Below, piece after piece: positions 1-7,229 of a DNA stretch of 11,497 nt. Position 1 is the first letter of the stretch. Every line of letters begins with the position of its first letter. Origin of the DNA: Candidatus Poseidoniaceae archaeon (GTDB lineage Archaea; Thermoplasmatota; Poseidoniia; Poseidoniales; Poseidoniaceae); NCBI GenBank assembly GCA_029250345.1, contig JAQXFL010000053.1, positions 1 to 11,497 of the forward strand, read 5' to 3'. The position numbers were made by a program, and so were the translations under genes. Under the pieces are notes generated by a model, which worked only from the letters and a program-made list of their open reading frames with translations, made no database searches and was not told the origin of the DNA.

Positions 1-2
1 AT

Positions 3-518
3 GAAGTTGATGAACTGGATTCGTTCATGGACGAAATGGAATCCTCCACAGTAAGTTCACCTCCAGCGCAAGTCGTGATGCAAGGATACGCTCAACAGCC
101 GATTTCACTGTCTGCAAACAGTTCGCCCAACACAATAGCCATCGTTGCACTCGTTCTGGGTTCACTCGCATTGATGGGTAGTTTGGGTGCTGCAACGATG
201 CCTATGTTTGGAGCTTGTAATCTGATCGTTGCGGTTCCTGCTATCATTGTTGCCTACATGGCACGTTCCAACGCTGAATACGTTCAATTCGGTAAAGATG
301 CAGGTCTAATCAAGGCTGCAACAATAACCTCCATCGCCTCAATAGCATTGACGGTTCTCGCCCAACTTGTTTGGTTGGTCATCTTCATTGTGGCAATTGG
401 ATCCGCAGATGTTGCTGTAGATGGCGAATGGTTTGATTGTGGCAATGGAGAACTCATACCAGCGGAATGGGTTAACGACGGCGAATGGGACTGTTCGAAC
501 GGTGCCGATGAAAGTTAA
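3..518 (+). CDS. Small multi-TM membrane protein with LDLa-like acidic Cys tail (5' end probably outside window)
   Basis: The reading frame is open from the window edge. The first complete codon is at 3 and the first in-frame ATG at 27. The codons before that ATG read as acidic, coding-like residues (EVDELDSF), so the gene probably begins upstream. Numbered from the ATG at 27, the product has a Pro/Gln/Ser-rich N-terminus, hydrophobic segments at about 37-57, 63-79 and 100-124, and an exposed tail from about 130 to 163. The first two segments resemble the DUF4190 type (IAIVALVLGSLAL, a short loop with Cys64, then IVAVPAIIVAYMA). The tail has two DC..G units, around Cys138 and Cys156, and ends in an acidic NGADES, like a reduced LDL-receptor class A repeat. 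No function can be assigned. The 3' end is 17 nt from the convergent tRNA gene. Confidence 0.75.
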   Translation, partial: EVDELDSFMDEMESSTVSSPPAQVVMQGYAQQPISLSANSSPNTIAIVALVLGSLALMGSLGAATMPMFGACNLIVAVPAIIVAYMARSNAEYVQFGKDAGLIKAATITSIASIALTVLAQLVWLVIFIVAIGSADVAVDGEWFDCGNGELIPAEWVNDGEWDCSNGADES

Positions 519-535
519 CACGTTCAAATTAGAGG

Positions 536-608
536 TAGCCCGACTCGGATTTGAACCGAGGTCAACGGGACCAAAACCCGTTATGATGGACCCCTACACT
601 ATCGGGCT
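536..608 (-). tRNA. tRNA-Gln (anticodon UUG)
   Basis: The minus strand folds into a 73-nt cloverleaf. The acceptor stem is AGCCCGA paired with TCGGGCT (7 bp, A1-U72) with discriminator A. The D arm has stem GTGT/TCAT with a U13-U22 mismatch and loop AGGGGTCCA. The anticodon stem is ACGGG/CCCGT and its loop TTTTGGT, giving anticodon TTG, which reads CAA. The variable loop is 4 nt, and the T arm is CTCGG-TTCAAAT-CCGAG. There is no intron, and CCA is not encoded because ACCT follows. The A1-U72 pair is usual for archaeal tRNA-Gln, which is normally charged with Glu and amidated by GatDE. That route is family knowledge; neither enzyme is in this window. Confidence 0.96.
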
Positions 609-667
609 ATGATACTAGGGCGGTCGGCTCACCCTTTTGTTTTTGTCGGAGGCTCGTTGTCAAAAAA

Positions 668-1141
668 TCACGAAAGGAATTGTAACAATTCCGGGTCTGA
701 CATACGCTTACGGGCACTTTCGATGAACTCTTCGAGTGGTAAGTGAAATTGTTCCTGATAAAGTTCCGCTTGAAGTGCCATGTCGAGTTTATCCAACTGC
801 TTAACAAATCGAGATTCTGGAGTTTCACCCTGCTCATACTCTTCAAACAAAGCAACCCATTGGGGTGCAAGATCACTCATAGCCTTGTGCTCATCAGCAG
901 CTTTGGTCGAAGTATCATCATGCGGCGTCAGGTCACCAACTCGAACTTCGGGAATATCATGAACGATGCACAATGAAAGCACTCGAGCCAAGTCAAGATG
1001 AGGTGGTGTTAATTTGAGTGCAAGCATCGACATACCCCATGAATGTGCTGCGACCGATTCCGGAGAATCTATGCCTGCACGTACCCATCCTGCACGCATG
1101 ACATTTTTCAAGCCTAGAATTTCCTTCAACTCGTCTCGCAT
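668..1141 (-). CDS. HD-domain phosphohydrolase, HDDC2/YfbR (5'-deoxynucleotidase-like) family
   Basis: This 157-aa soluble protein fits a single HD domain of the HD_3/HDDC2 type, whose studied members dephosphorylate deoxynucleoside 5'-monophosphates with a divalent metal. The visible pattern is: an N-terminal helix with RAGWVRAGIDSPESVAAHS, matching the family's RxGW...PESVxxH; first metal His33; the HD pair His61-Asp62 in IVHDIPEVRVGD; then E106TPESRFVKQLDKLDM, where Asp117 is the likely last metal ligand. The frame runs upstream to an ATG at 1210, but that would enter the divergent glycosylase gene. The ATG at 1141 starts just before the family homology and is preferred. No strong TATA box or Shine-Dalgarno is visible. 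The substrate is inferred from the family. Its divergent neighbour is a base-excision glycosylase, and tRNA-Gln lies 59 nt downstream. Confidence 0.87.
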   Translation of the reverse strand: MRDELKEILGLKNVMRAGWVRAGIDSPESVAAHSWGMSMLALKLTPPHLDLARVLSLCIVHDIPEVRVGDLTPHDDTSTKAADEHKAMSDLAPQWVALFEEYEQGETPESRFVKQLDKLDMALQAELYQEQFHLPLEEFIESARKRMSDPELLQFLS

Positions 1142-1191
1142 GGTTGTGCCATGAGACAAGACCTCAAAACCCCAACGCTCGAACACAACAT

Positions 1192-1803
1192 ATGGACACG
1201 GGGAGACCAACGTGGTGGAGCGATGCCGTCAAAGCACTATCAGAGGATGATTTACTCGGCGCAGTTGTCCGTTCATATCCCGGTGAAAGCCTTGAAGGAC
1301 GCGGTGATTTATTCTCGACATTGGTACGTTCAATTGTCGGACAACAGATTTCAGTTCTTGCAGCCGATGCTGTGTGGGGGAGACTGGTTGAATTGGTCAG
1401 TGAAATTACCCCAGAAGCAATTCGCCAGTTTTCAGCCGAAGAGCTAGCGACATGCGGACTCTCCCGGCCCAAAGCGAGTTACATCCATGGCCTTGCACTT
1501 GAGGCAACTGCACTTCTTCTGGAGAACTGGGACGATCATACAGATGCTGAACTCATCAAGCATTTCTCATCCTTCCGAGGCATTGGGCCTTGGACCTCTG
1601 AAATGATGCTGATCTTCACATTCATGCGCCCCGACATATTCAGTATAGGAGACATTGGACTGATTCGGGCGGTGCAAAAACTCGCCCCTGAAGCGGATAC
1701 AAAGGAAAAAGTGCTTGCGATTTCGAAGCGCTGGAAACCCTACAGAACTGCTGCGAGTTGGTTTCTCTGGCGAATGCTTGACCCTGTTCCTGTCGAATAC
1801 TGA
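1192..1803 (+). CDS. DNA-3-methyladenine glycosylase II, AlkA-like (HhH-GPD family)
   Basis: This 203-aa enzyme belongs to the helix-hairpin-helix/Gly-Pro-Asp superfamily, which removes alkylated bases from DNA to leave an abasic site. The order of motifs is: LFSTLVRSIVGQQIS at 40-54, the family's first conserved helix with GQQ; the recognition helix around 80-105 (ATCGLSRPKASYI); the hairpin FRGIGPWTSEMML at 128-140; and the likely catalytic Asp154 in FSIGDIGLIRAV. The C-terminal KRWKPYRTAASWFLW closely parallels E. coli AlkA's ERWKPWR segment. AlkA's extra N-terminal domain is missing, so this is the short form. The ATG at 1192 was chosen over one at 1144 because it begins close to the homology and leaves 50 bp to the divergent HD gene. 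A base preference cannot be read from sequence. Confidence 0.92.
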   Translation: MDTGRPTWWSDAVKALSEDDLLGAVVRSYPGESLEGRGDLFSTLVRSIVGQQISVLAADAVWGRLVELVSEITPEAIRQFSAEELATCGLSRPKASYIHGLALEATALLLENWDDHTDAELIKHFSSFRGIGPWTSEMMLIFTFMRPDIFSIGDIGLIRAVQKLAPEADTKEKVLAISKRWKPYRTAASWFLWRMLDPVPVEY

Positions 1804-1843
1804 CCTGCACAACATTTGACTATGCAAACCACATAGGACTCGC

Positions 1844-2800
1844 ATGAGCGAGGACGACGGCGAGATTTCAAAGTTGAAAGAGCGATTGTCATTGACCGGC
1901 TCGAAATTGGCTGAGATTTCCAAAAAGGCTGCTGAGGCTACGAAAACTGCTGCGCTAAAAACCGCTGAACTTAGCAAGGATGCTGCACAGTCTGCGTCAG
2001 TTGCAGGCAAGAAGGCAGCAAACAGAACCAATGACGCTGTCAAAAAAGTGGTTTCAGACTCAAAGAGTAGAATTGAAGACAAACGTGAAAAGAAATCTCA
2101 GAAAGCAAGAGATGAATTATCGAACGAACCACTGCTCGACGACATCCCACCGATGGTGACCCTTCCGGAGTTTGAAGTCCAACGAATGGGTGTCGTAAAT
2201 GAGCAGCAGAAAAATCAACTTCTGTTGCTTGAGGAGATGCAGAGAATATCCTCTCGCCTCGATACGTTAGAAAGAAGAAACAGAACCCTAGCAAAAAGCA
2301 CTGACGAAGATTCCAGTCAAAACACAGTTGTACTCAAAGTCGAGGACCATAAAACGAAACCAAATGTCATCGGAACAAGTGCTGCAATGGGTGAAATGCT
2401 TCACATCCTTGGGGCGTCACTGGTTTGGTTGGTTGCGCTCGTGGGCCTTGACCAATACACAACCGAAAAAGAACTCATGCTCACAGCTGCATATCCTGCA
2501 GACCTCTTGCTCTGGTCTGTTGGTTCGTTCACATGGGTAATGTATCTCTTGTTTCGACTTGGAAAGTCCGGAATACGAATGCCGCTCCTCATTCGTGTAC
2601 AGGCGTCGTTGGCAGTCGGAATTACGACCCTGATGGGCCTTATGATGAACGATGATTCGATGACAACAGTATCCAGCGTCTGGACCTGGGGGACAATTTT
2701 AGCGATTGCACTTTTACTCGGGAGCAGTATGTTGGCAACAGCTTGGAGAACAACAAAAAGTCTCGTTGGTATTCGAGAAACGATTGAAATCATTGAGTAA
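1844..2800 (+). CDS. Membrane protein with Ala/Lys-rich helical N-terminus, coiled coil and four TM segments
   Basis: I do not recognise a family for this 318-aa protein. Residues 8-85 are rich in Ala, Lys, Ser and Thr with heptad- or 11-mer-like spacing (KLAEISKKAAEATKTAALKT and similar), resembling LEA or apolipoprotein-type amphipathic helices. A short Pro-containing linker (residues 95-110) follows. Residues 115-150 are a probable coiled coil (NQLLLLEEMQRISSRLDTLE). After a charged spacer come four hydrophobic segments at about 182-202, 218-238, 248-268 and 279-299, and a short tail. The charge pattern suggests a large cytoplasmic helical domain anchored by a four-helix membrane domain. 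It starts 40 nt after the glycosylase stop, with no clear TATA box. Its last 11 nt overlap the convergent acyl-CoA dehydrogenase gene. Confidence 0.82.
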   Translation: MSEDDGEISKLKERLSLTGSKLAEISKKAAEATKTAALKTAELSKDAAQSASVAGKKAANRTNDAVKKVVSDSKSRIEDKREKKSQKARDELSNEPLLDDIPPMVTLPEFEVQRMGVVNEQQKNQLLLLEEMQRISSRLDTLERRNRTLAKSTDEDSSQNTVVLKVEDHKTKPNVIGTSAAMGEMLHILGASLVWLVALVGLDQYTTEKELMLTAAYPADLLLWSVGSFTWVMYLLFRLGKSGIRMPLLIRVQASLAVGITTLMGLMMNDDSMTTVSSVWTWGTILAIALLLGSSMLATAWRTTKSLVGIRETIEIIE

Positions 2801-3992
2801 TTGAGTCAGGCATCTTGAACAGATCACGAGTGATGTTCTTTTGATGGGACTCAAGAGTTCCACCGCCGATTTCCAACAATTTTGAATCACGCCATAGGCG
2901 TTCAACATGGTATTCCCCAACATAACCGTAGCCACCCATGACTTGCATGGCAGCATCCGCAATCTCCTTGGCCGCAGTTGTTGCAAACAATTTGACTCCA
3001 TCTGAGTCGAGACGGTGGCCAGGCTTACCCAGAGTCATGTGTTGTGCAGTATCGTAGATGTAGGCACGCATGGCACGGTATTTTGCCCATGATTCGCCAA
3101 TGTAACGTTGCATTTGACCAAAGTCACGGATTTGAGACTTGAATGCTGTTCGTTCTGTAGCGTAGCGATTCATGTCTTCCAGCGAACGGCGAGCAATACC
3201 GAGAGCCATTGCAGCAAGAGTCAAACGCTCAACTTCGAGGTTTGCCATCATGTGAAGTAGAGATTGACCCGGTTCACCGACAAGGTTTGCTGCAGGTACA
3301 ATACAGTCTTCAAAGACCAGTTCTGCTGTGTTTGAGGCACGCATACCGGTTTTATCGTAGATTTTCTGACCAACGCTGTACCCTTTCATTCCGGCCTCGA
3401 CAAGGAAGGTCGACATCTGAACTCGTCCACGGTCATCAACGCCGGTTTTTGCGTAAACCCAGACGACGTCTGCTGGCGTTCCATCTTCATCGATACATCC
3501 GTTGGTAATCCACATCTTACGACCATTGAGTTTCCATGTTCCGTCGTCTTGTAGGACTGCGGTCGATGAAAGGCCAAGAACGTCTGTACCTGCGTCTGGC
3601 TCAGACATGGCCATTGCACCAATCCACTCCCCAGAGCAAACTTTTGGAAGGATGCGGGCTTTTTGCTCCTCAGTACCATTGAATGCCAAGTTGTTGACGA
3701 ACAGCATAGAATGCGCTAAGTAAGCCAGAGCAAATCCTGGGTCGGAAGCTGAGAGTTCTTCGTGCACAATTGCGCATGCAGTTGCATCGAGTCCAGCACC
3801 GCCGTATTCTTCTTGTGCGCTGATACCAAGAAGACCCATTTCGCCCATTGAACGCAATAATGGCAGGTTGAACTTCTCTTCACGGTCGTGTTGCAGTGCT
3901 TGAGGCTCGACATACTCTTTTGTCCAGTCTCTCACCATCTCACGAAGCATTGCATGTTCTTCACTTGGGTTTGCAATATCCATAGGGCTCAT
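2790..3992 (-). CDS. Acyl-CoA dehydrogenase (FAD flavoprotein, isovaleryl-CoA dehydrogenase-like catalytic base)
   Basis: This 400-aa enzyme has the normal family length and should oxidise an acyl-CoA to the 2-enoyl-CoA, passing electrons to ETF. Visible parts are: the N-terminal helical domain (EEHAMLREMVRDW, GLLGISAQEEYGGAG); the FAD/acyl-CoA motif AMAMSEPDAGTDV near 126-138; GRKMWITNG at 157-165; KTGMRASNTAELVFED near 214-229; and the C-terminal GGYGYVGEYHVERLWRD from 353. The usual YEGT catalytic Glu near the C-terminus is absent (EIGGGT). Glu255 in MANLEVERLTLA instead aligns with the helix-G base of isovaleryl-CoA dehydrogenase, so a branched-chain or long-chain substrate is plausible. 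The frame stays open to an ATG at 4184, but that extension lacks family residues and overlaps the upstream gene, so the ATG at 3992 is preferred (3983 is also possible). No ETF gene is nearby. Confidence 0.93.
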   Translation of the reverse strand: MSPMDIANPSEEHAMLREMVRDWTKEYVEPQALQHDREEKFNLPLLRSMGEMGLLGISAQEEYGGAGLDATACAIVHEELSASDPGFALAYLAHSMLFVNNLAFNGTEEQKARILPKVCSGEWIGAMAMSEPDAGTDVLGLSSTAVLQDDGTWKLNGRKMWITNGCIDEDGTPADVVWVYAKTGVDDRGRVQMSTFLVEAGMKGYSVGQKIYDKTGMRASNTAELVFEDCIVPAANLVGEPGQSLLHMMANLEVERLTLAAMALGIARRSLEDMNRYATERTAFKSQIRDFGQMQRYIGESWAKYRAMRAYIYDTAQHMTLGKPGHRLDSDGVKLFATTAAKEIADAAMQVMGGYGYVGEYHVERLWRDSKLLEIGGGTLESHQKNITRDLFKMPDSITQ

Positions 3993-4041
3993 GGTCTGCG
4001 GGGGTGGCCCACCTTTTTCACCCTTTGTCGATACAGAACGG

Positions 4042-4542
4042 TTATCGAAGGAATCTACGGCGGCGTTTTTGCCGTTTACCTTTGGAATTGTTCTCGTCCC
4101 GAGCTGACCGGCGGACTTCGTCCTCCATACCGATTGCTGGACGGGTACGTGTTGATGGTGGTGGACCGCGCATGGACCGCCCACGGGCAGCCGGTTCAGG
4201 CTGTCTTTTTACGCGTCGAATACGGCGTTCACTCTTTGCAGGAATGGCAACTTTTCGTGACCGTTGGCCTGCATGTTGGAGATGACTGTTCAATGTGTGC
4301 CTGGGCTGAAGGGTTGGCGCCTCGATTCCAGCATTGAGAAGTACGTTTCGGGCTCGTTGTTCCGGTGTAGTGACGCGTACTTCATCCTGAATACGATTCG
4401 AGAGGTGAGAAAGCGATTGGTCGTTGTTGACCCGTGGTGCTTTCCGCACATCTACATGTATCTCTTTTTCTTCATCGTCGCCGAGCAACCCTAATAGAAA
4501 ATTAGTGCTCAAAGCATCCTGCTTTCGCTGAACCATACGCAT
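4042..4542 (-). CDS. Hypothetical basic protein, Arg-rich and probably disordered C-terminus
   Basis: The product is 166 aa with no recognised family. Residues 1-30 look like a structured start (KQDALSTNFLLGLLGDDEEKEI). A stretch with TTPEQRARNVLLNAGIEAP at about 58-76 could form helix. The rest is low in hydrophobic residues and rich in Arg, Pro and Ser, ending KGKRQKRRRRFLR. This suggests disorder and perhaps nucleic-acid or ribosome binding, which is only a composition-based guess. It lies 49 nt upstream of the acyl-CoA dehydrogenase start on the same strand, probably as one transcript. The competing plus-strand frames here read Trp- and Cys-rich with no domain sense. No TATA box is visible 26 bp before the ATG, so the start is uncertain (an ATG at 4536 is also possible). 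Confidence 0.6.
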   Translation of the reverse strand: MRMVQRKQDALSTNFLLGLLGDDEEKEIHVDVRKAPRVNNDQSLSHLSNRIQDEVRVTTPEQRARNVLLNAGIEAPTLQPRHTLNSHLQHAGQRSRKVAIPAKSERRIRRVKRQPEPAARGRSMRGPPPSTRTRPAIGMEDEVRRSARDENNSKGKRQKRRRRFLR

Positions 4543-4562
4543 CCCATCCGAAGTGAATGCTG

Positions 4563-4580
4563 CTTGATTGCATTATCAAG
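4563..4580. repeat. Inverted repeat CTTGAT-N6-ATCAAG
   Basis: Perfect 6-bp arms (4563-4568 and 4575-4580) flank a 6-bp centre, ending 21 bp before the start of the Arg-rich minus-strand gene. The symmetry and position suit a regulator operator. A chance palindrome is also possible. Confidence 0.35.
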
Positions 4581-4647
4581 GTTCCCCGCCAAAAAGTGCT
4601 CATAAGCGGGTTTTAACAGAGTCAAAGGCATCCTCAGATTGCAGAAA

Positions 4648-4836
4648 TTATTCTTCGGAGCCTCTAACAATACTCAGATAGTCTTTGTAATCCGCTTCGT
4701 TTTCAAACTCCAACGGGATGACCATCAATTCGAGGCAATCTTGGCATTGGAAACGTTGTCCCGTCATGAAACCAACATAAGGGTAGACACGGAATCCGTG
4801 ACATGCAATACACACGCGGAACGACATAATGAACAA
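4648..4836 (-). CDS. Small zinc-ribbon-like protein (CxxC...CxxC)
   Basis: This is a 62-aa protein with two metal-knuckle pairs: Cys9-x2-Cys12 in VCIACHGF and Cys31-x2-Cys34 in FQCQDCLEL, 18 residues apart. They are followed by an acidic tail (EFENEADYKDYLS). The spacing suits a single zinc ribbon, and the protein may serve as a nucleic-acid- or protein-binding accessory. No family name can be given. The ATG at 4836 is preferred over one at 4827 because a TATA-like box (4856-4863) is centred 23.5 bp ahead of it, which fits leaderless starts elsewhere in the window. The gene follows the two-TM gene by 35 nt on the same strand, so read-through from that gene is also likely. Confidence 0.75.
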   Translation of the reverse strand: MFIMSFRVCIACHGFRVYPYVGFMTGQRFQCQDCLELMVIPLEFENEADYKDYLSIVRGSEE

Positions 4837-4855
4837 ACATTACTGGAGGCATCGT

Positions 4856-4863
4856 CTAATAAG
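4856..4863 (-). promoter_or_regulatory. TATA-like box (CTTATTAG) for the zinc-ribbon gene
   Basis: The box is centred 23.5 bp upstream of the ATG at 4836, the spacing expected if transcription starts at the start codon. The match to an archaeal box is moderate. It sits in the gap after the upstream two-TM gene, so it would be an internal promoter. Confidence 0.4.
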
Positions 4864-4871
4864 CGTGTGTA

Positions 4872-5633
4872 TCAATAGTCTCTTCGAACAGGCAGCCCAG
4901 TAAATTCGACCAATTTTCGGCGGGAAAAGCCGCTTGGTACGCTCAGAGACGGCTGATCAGGAGTGCAGATTTTGTAATTTGTATATGTGGTCGTTTTTCC
5001 CTCTGAATCGGTCGAGCGAGTAATGTATTCTCGCAAGTAGGATGTAGGCATGAGATGAATACGGCCTTTTTCCTTCGCAGGTTTGTTGAACCAACTGGAG
5101 TTTAGAACAATGGTATTTTCTGAACCCAAATGAGCGAGGTGTGTTTTTTTGGTGTAAGCGGCATACACTCCGAGTATGTAGAGGAGGCCCATCGATACCA
5201 TGATAGCGACCCCCGCCATTTGCCGTGTTGCATCAACAATCTCCTGTCCGTTCTCATCGAAAATTTCCAACATTAAATCATCGGTTTGGCAAAGGTATGT
5301 GCCATCATCGGACTCAACTAATTCACCATCGCATTCCATGGGAAAAATGTTAAAAAATTCATCAACTAAGTCTGTCGCTGGCCCTCCAATCAAAATTGCA
5401 CCGACGATAACAGCAATAATTGTTTGAGCGAGAACTGACGTCACTATTTCTCGAGGCTCATGCGGGATGAAATCGTCTGTTACATCCTTCGGTGAACCCT
5501 CTGGAGTTGAAGCAGATATTGGCATTGTTGTTTCATTCGATCCACTTGCCTCTAAAGAAACGTTTTCAGGAGGCACAGTTGACGATTCTGCATCCGATTG
5601 AACCCCATCCCAGAAATTGTTTTCACCATCCAT
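4872..5633 (-). CDS. Two-TM membrane protein of unknown function
   Basis: The product is 253 aa with no family recognised. Residues 1-60 are acidic, Ser/Thr/Pro-rich and probably disordered. TM1 is about 62-84 (IVTSVLAQTIIAVIVGAILIG) and TM2 about 139-160 (MAGVAIMVSMGLLYILGVYA). The loop between them is acidic and holds two cysteines (Cys101, Cys115) that could form a disulfide if extracellular. The C-terminal part (161-253) starts TKKTHL and is basic to mixed, with YLREYITRSTDSEGKTTTYT suggesting a beta-rich soluble domain, probably cytoplasmic. The start is supported by a TATA-like box 23.5 bp upstream. The zinc-ribbon gene follows 35 nt downstream, so the two are likely cotranscribed. Confidence 0.82.
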   Translation of the reverse strand: MDGENNFWDGVQSDAESSTVPPENVSLEASGSNETTMPISASTPEGSPKDVTDDFIPHEPREIVTSVLAQTIIAVIVGAILIGGPATDLVDEFFNIFPMECDGELVESDDGTYLCQTDDLMLEIFDENGQEIVDATRQMAGVAIMVSMGLLYILGVYAAYTKKTHLAHLGSENTIVLNSSWFNKPAKEKGRIHLMPTSYLREYITRSTDSEGKTTTYTNYKICTPDQPSLSVPSGFSRRKLVEFTGLPVRRDY

Positions 5634-5652
5634 GCATTGTCCTCGTTAGGAG

Positions 5653-5660
5653 GATATAGA
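5653..5660 (-). promoter_or_regulatory. TATA-like box (TCTATATC) for the two-TM gene
   Basis: The box is centred 23.5 bp before the ATG at 5633 and preceded by a purine-rich, BRE-like GAAAG. The 47-bp gap after selO leaves room for just this promoter. It implies a leaderless transcript independent of selO. Confidence 0.55.
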
Positions 5661-5680
5661 AAACTTTCACCGGACAAAAA

Positions 5681-7204
5681 TTAACTCGAACATGAAAGCA
5701 TCGAACATCCAATTTTACTTCGAGCCCATTCCGGTCGTCTTTGAAACCATTCTTTTTGCTGCTCGGGCTGGTCATCGTAGGGATTCTTCAAGAGTTGATG
5801 GAGTCGCTCACAAACGGAATAATCACCTTTGTGAGCGGCATCAATCGCTAACTGCGCCATCCAGTTTCTCAAGACATACTTCGGATTTGCATTCAGCATG
5901 GTGGTGCGGTTTGGCTTCGAATCCACTCGAGACCACCATCGCTCCAACCAACTGTTCCATGCTTCAACTGGAATCGTCTGTTCGTCATAGAACGCATGAG
6001 ACAATTCCGAAACGTCAGGAGATTGAATCGTACACAACAACCGGAAAAAGATGGTCATGTCCGTCTCGACTTCTTGTAACAATGCATTCAATTCACGAAC
6101 GAGTGATTCATCATCGGAAACGAATGCATCCAAACCTAGTTTTTCAGCCCACATTCGATTGTGATGTTCGTCAAATGCATCTGTGTAAGCATTGAGAACA
6201 CCATGCAGTAGTTCAGGGTCTTCCATTAGGGGAACCATCGATTCCAACAGTCGGGCGAGATTCCAAGCGGCAATTTGAGGTTGCTGACCGTAGCGATATC
6301 GACGAGACGAGGAATCGGTTGTGTTCGGTGTCCAACCAGGATTGTAATCCTCAAGCCACCCGTATGGACCGTAATCGATGGTCAAGCCATGAATCGACAT
6401 GTTATCGGTATTCATCACACCATGCACGAATCCCACACGCATCCAGTGAGAGACCATTAAGGCCGTATCTTCCGCTATTTGAGAAAGCCACGCAATTCGA
6501 CCAGCGTCATCGTTGAGCGAGTGAGTAGGAAAATGGGTGCGAACGGTGTGCTCAACCAGTGAGCGCAAGGTCTCAATGTCGGATGTGGCGGAATGGATTT
6601 GGAAACTGCCAAAGCGAATAAAACTCGGAGCAATCCGACAAACAATTGCTCCAGGTTCGTGAGCAGGGTTTCCATCGTACATGATGTCTCGAAGAATATC
6701 TTCACCCGTCGTCACGAGGGAAAGAGCTCGAGTCGTGGGAACACCCAAATGATGCATTGCCTCACTGCAGAGAAATTCTCTAATCGATGATCGCAGAACT
6801 GCCTTTCCGTCTGCAAATCGCGAATACGGAGTCTTGCCCGCTCCTTTGAGTTGCAACTCAACTACGCCGTTCTTCGATTCAACTTCGCCCAGCGTGATAG
6901 CTCGACCATCGCCCAACTGCCCAGCCCAATTACCAAATTGATGTCCGCCGTAACGCTGAGCATACGAATCCATACCAGAAACCGGAATACCGCCACCGAG
7001 TGTTCCTGCTTCGCCTTTTTCAATCCCTAGCATTTGTCCCATTTCGGAAGACCAGAGTTGAAGTTGTGGATTGATGGAGGGAGTTGGAAGAACACGAGAC
7101 CAACATGCGTTGGGAACTTGACGAGAGCGACCACCAATCTCTGAATCTCCCGGTGTCTCGGAAACAAATCGCGACAGCCATGTGAGCGAATCGAGGGTGG
7201 CCAT
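5681..7204 (-). CDS. selO: Protein adenylyltransferase SelO (YdiU/UPF0061 family)
   Basis: This 507-aa protein is full length for SelO, a pseudokinase-fold enzyme that binds ATP in flipped orientation and transfers AMP to protein hydroxyls; bacterial SelO acts in redox homeostasis. Signature segments are: YGGHQFGNWAGQLGDGRA at 85-102; LQLKGAGKTPYSR at 118-129 with ATP-binding Lys120; SSIREFLCSEAM near 139-150; HGVMNTDNMSI at 261-271; and IDYGPYGWLEDY at 276-287. Asp267, Asn268 and Asp277 correspond to the catalytic/metal residues of studied SelO proteins. The C-terminus is GCSMLSCSS: the site that is selenocysteine in some eukaryotic homologues is Cys505 here, and Cys500 could be its disulfide partner. 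The ATG at 7204 gives a normal N-terminus. It starts 25 nt after the stop of the 101-aa gene, with no TATA box of its own, so a two-gene operon is likely. Confidence 0.96.
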   Translation of the reverse strand: MATLDSLTWLSRFVSETPGDSEIGGRSRQVPNACWSRVLPTPSINPQLQLWSSEMGQMLGIEKGEAGTLGGGIPVSGMDSYAQRYGGHQFGNWAGQLGDGRAITLGEVESKNGVVELQLKGAGKTPYSRFADGKAVLRSSIREFLCSEAMHHLGVPTTRALSLVTTGEDILRDIMYDGNPAHEPGAIVCRIAPSFIRFGSFQIHSATSDIETLRSLVEHTVRTHFPTHSLNDDAGRIAWLSQIAEDTALMVSHWMRVGFVHGVMNTDNMSIHGLTIDYGPYGWLEDYNPGWTPNTTDSSSRRYRYGQQPQIAAWNLARLLESMVPLMEDPELLHGVLNAYTDAFDEHHNRMWAEKLGLDAFVSDDESLVRELNALLQEVETDMTIFFRLLCTIQSPDVSELSHAFYDEQTIPVEAWNSWLERWWSRVDSKPNRTTMLNANPKYVLRNWMAQLAIDAAHKGDYSVCERLHQLLKNPYDDQPEQQKEWFQRRPEWARSKIGCSMLSCSS

Positions 7205-7229
7205 GACGACTGCTCACGGCCGACTTTCA

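Noticed and set aside
4003..4013. GGTGGCCCACC near-palindrome just upstream of the acyl-CoA dehydrogenase
   Set aside because: It is short and GC-rich, with no T-run and no match to a known operator, so it is probably chance.
3993..4184. N-terminal extension of the acyl-CoA dehydrogenase to an ATG at 4184
   Set aside because: The extra 64 residues have no family similarity, exceed normal family length and overlap the upstream gene. Homology begins right after the ATG at 3992.
3888..4337. 149-aa plus-strand frame
   Set aside because: It runs antisense to the acyl-CoA dehydrogenase N-terminus and the Arg-rich gene, and reads as a Trp/Cys/His-rich patchwork with no recognisable domain.
5692..6195. 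167-aa plus-strand frame antisense to selO
   Set aside because: selO is certain on the other strand, and this frame has shadow-like composition with no motif.
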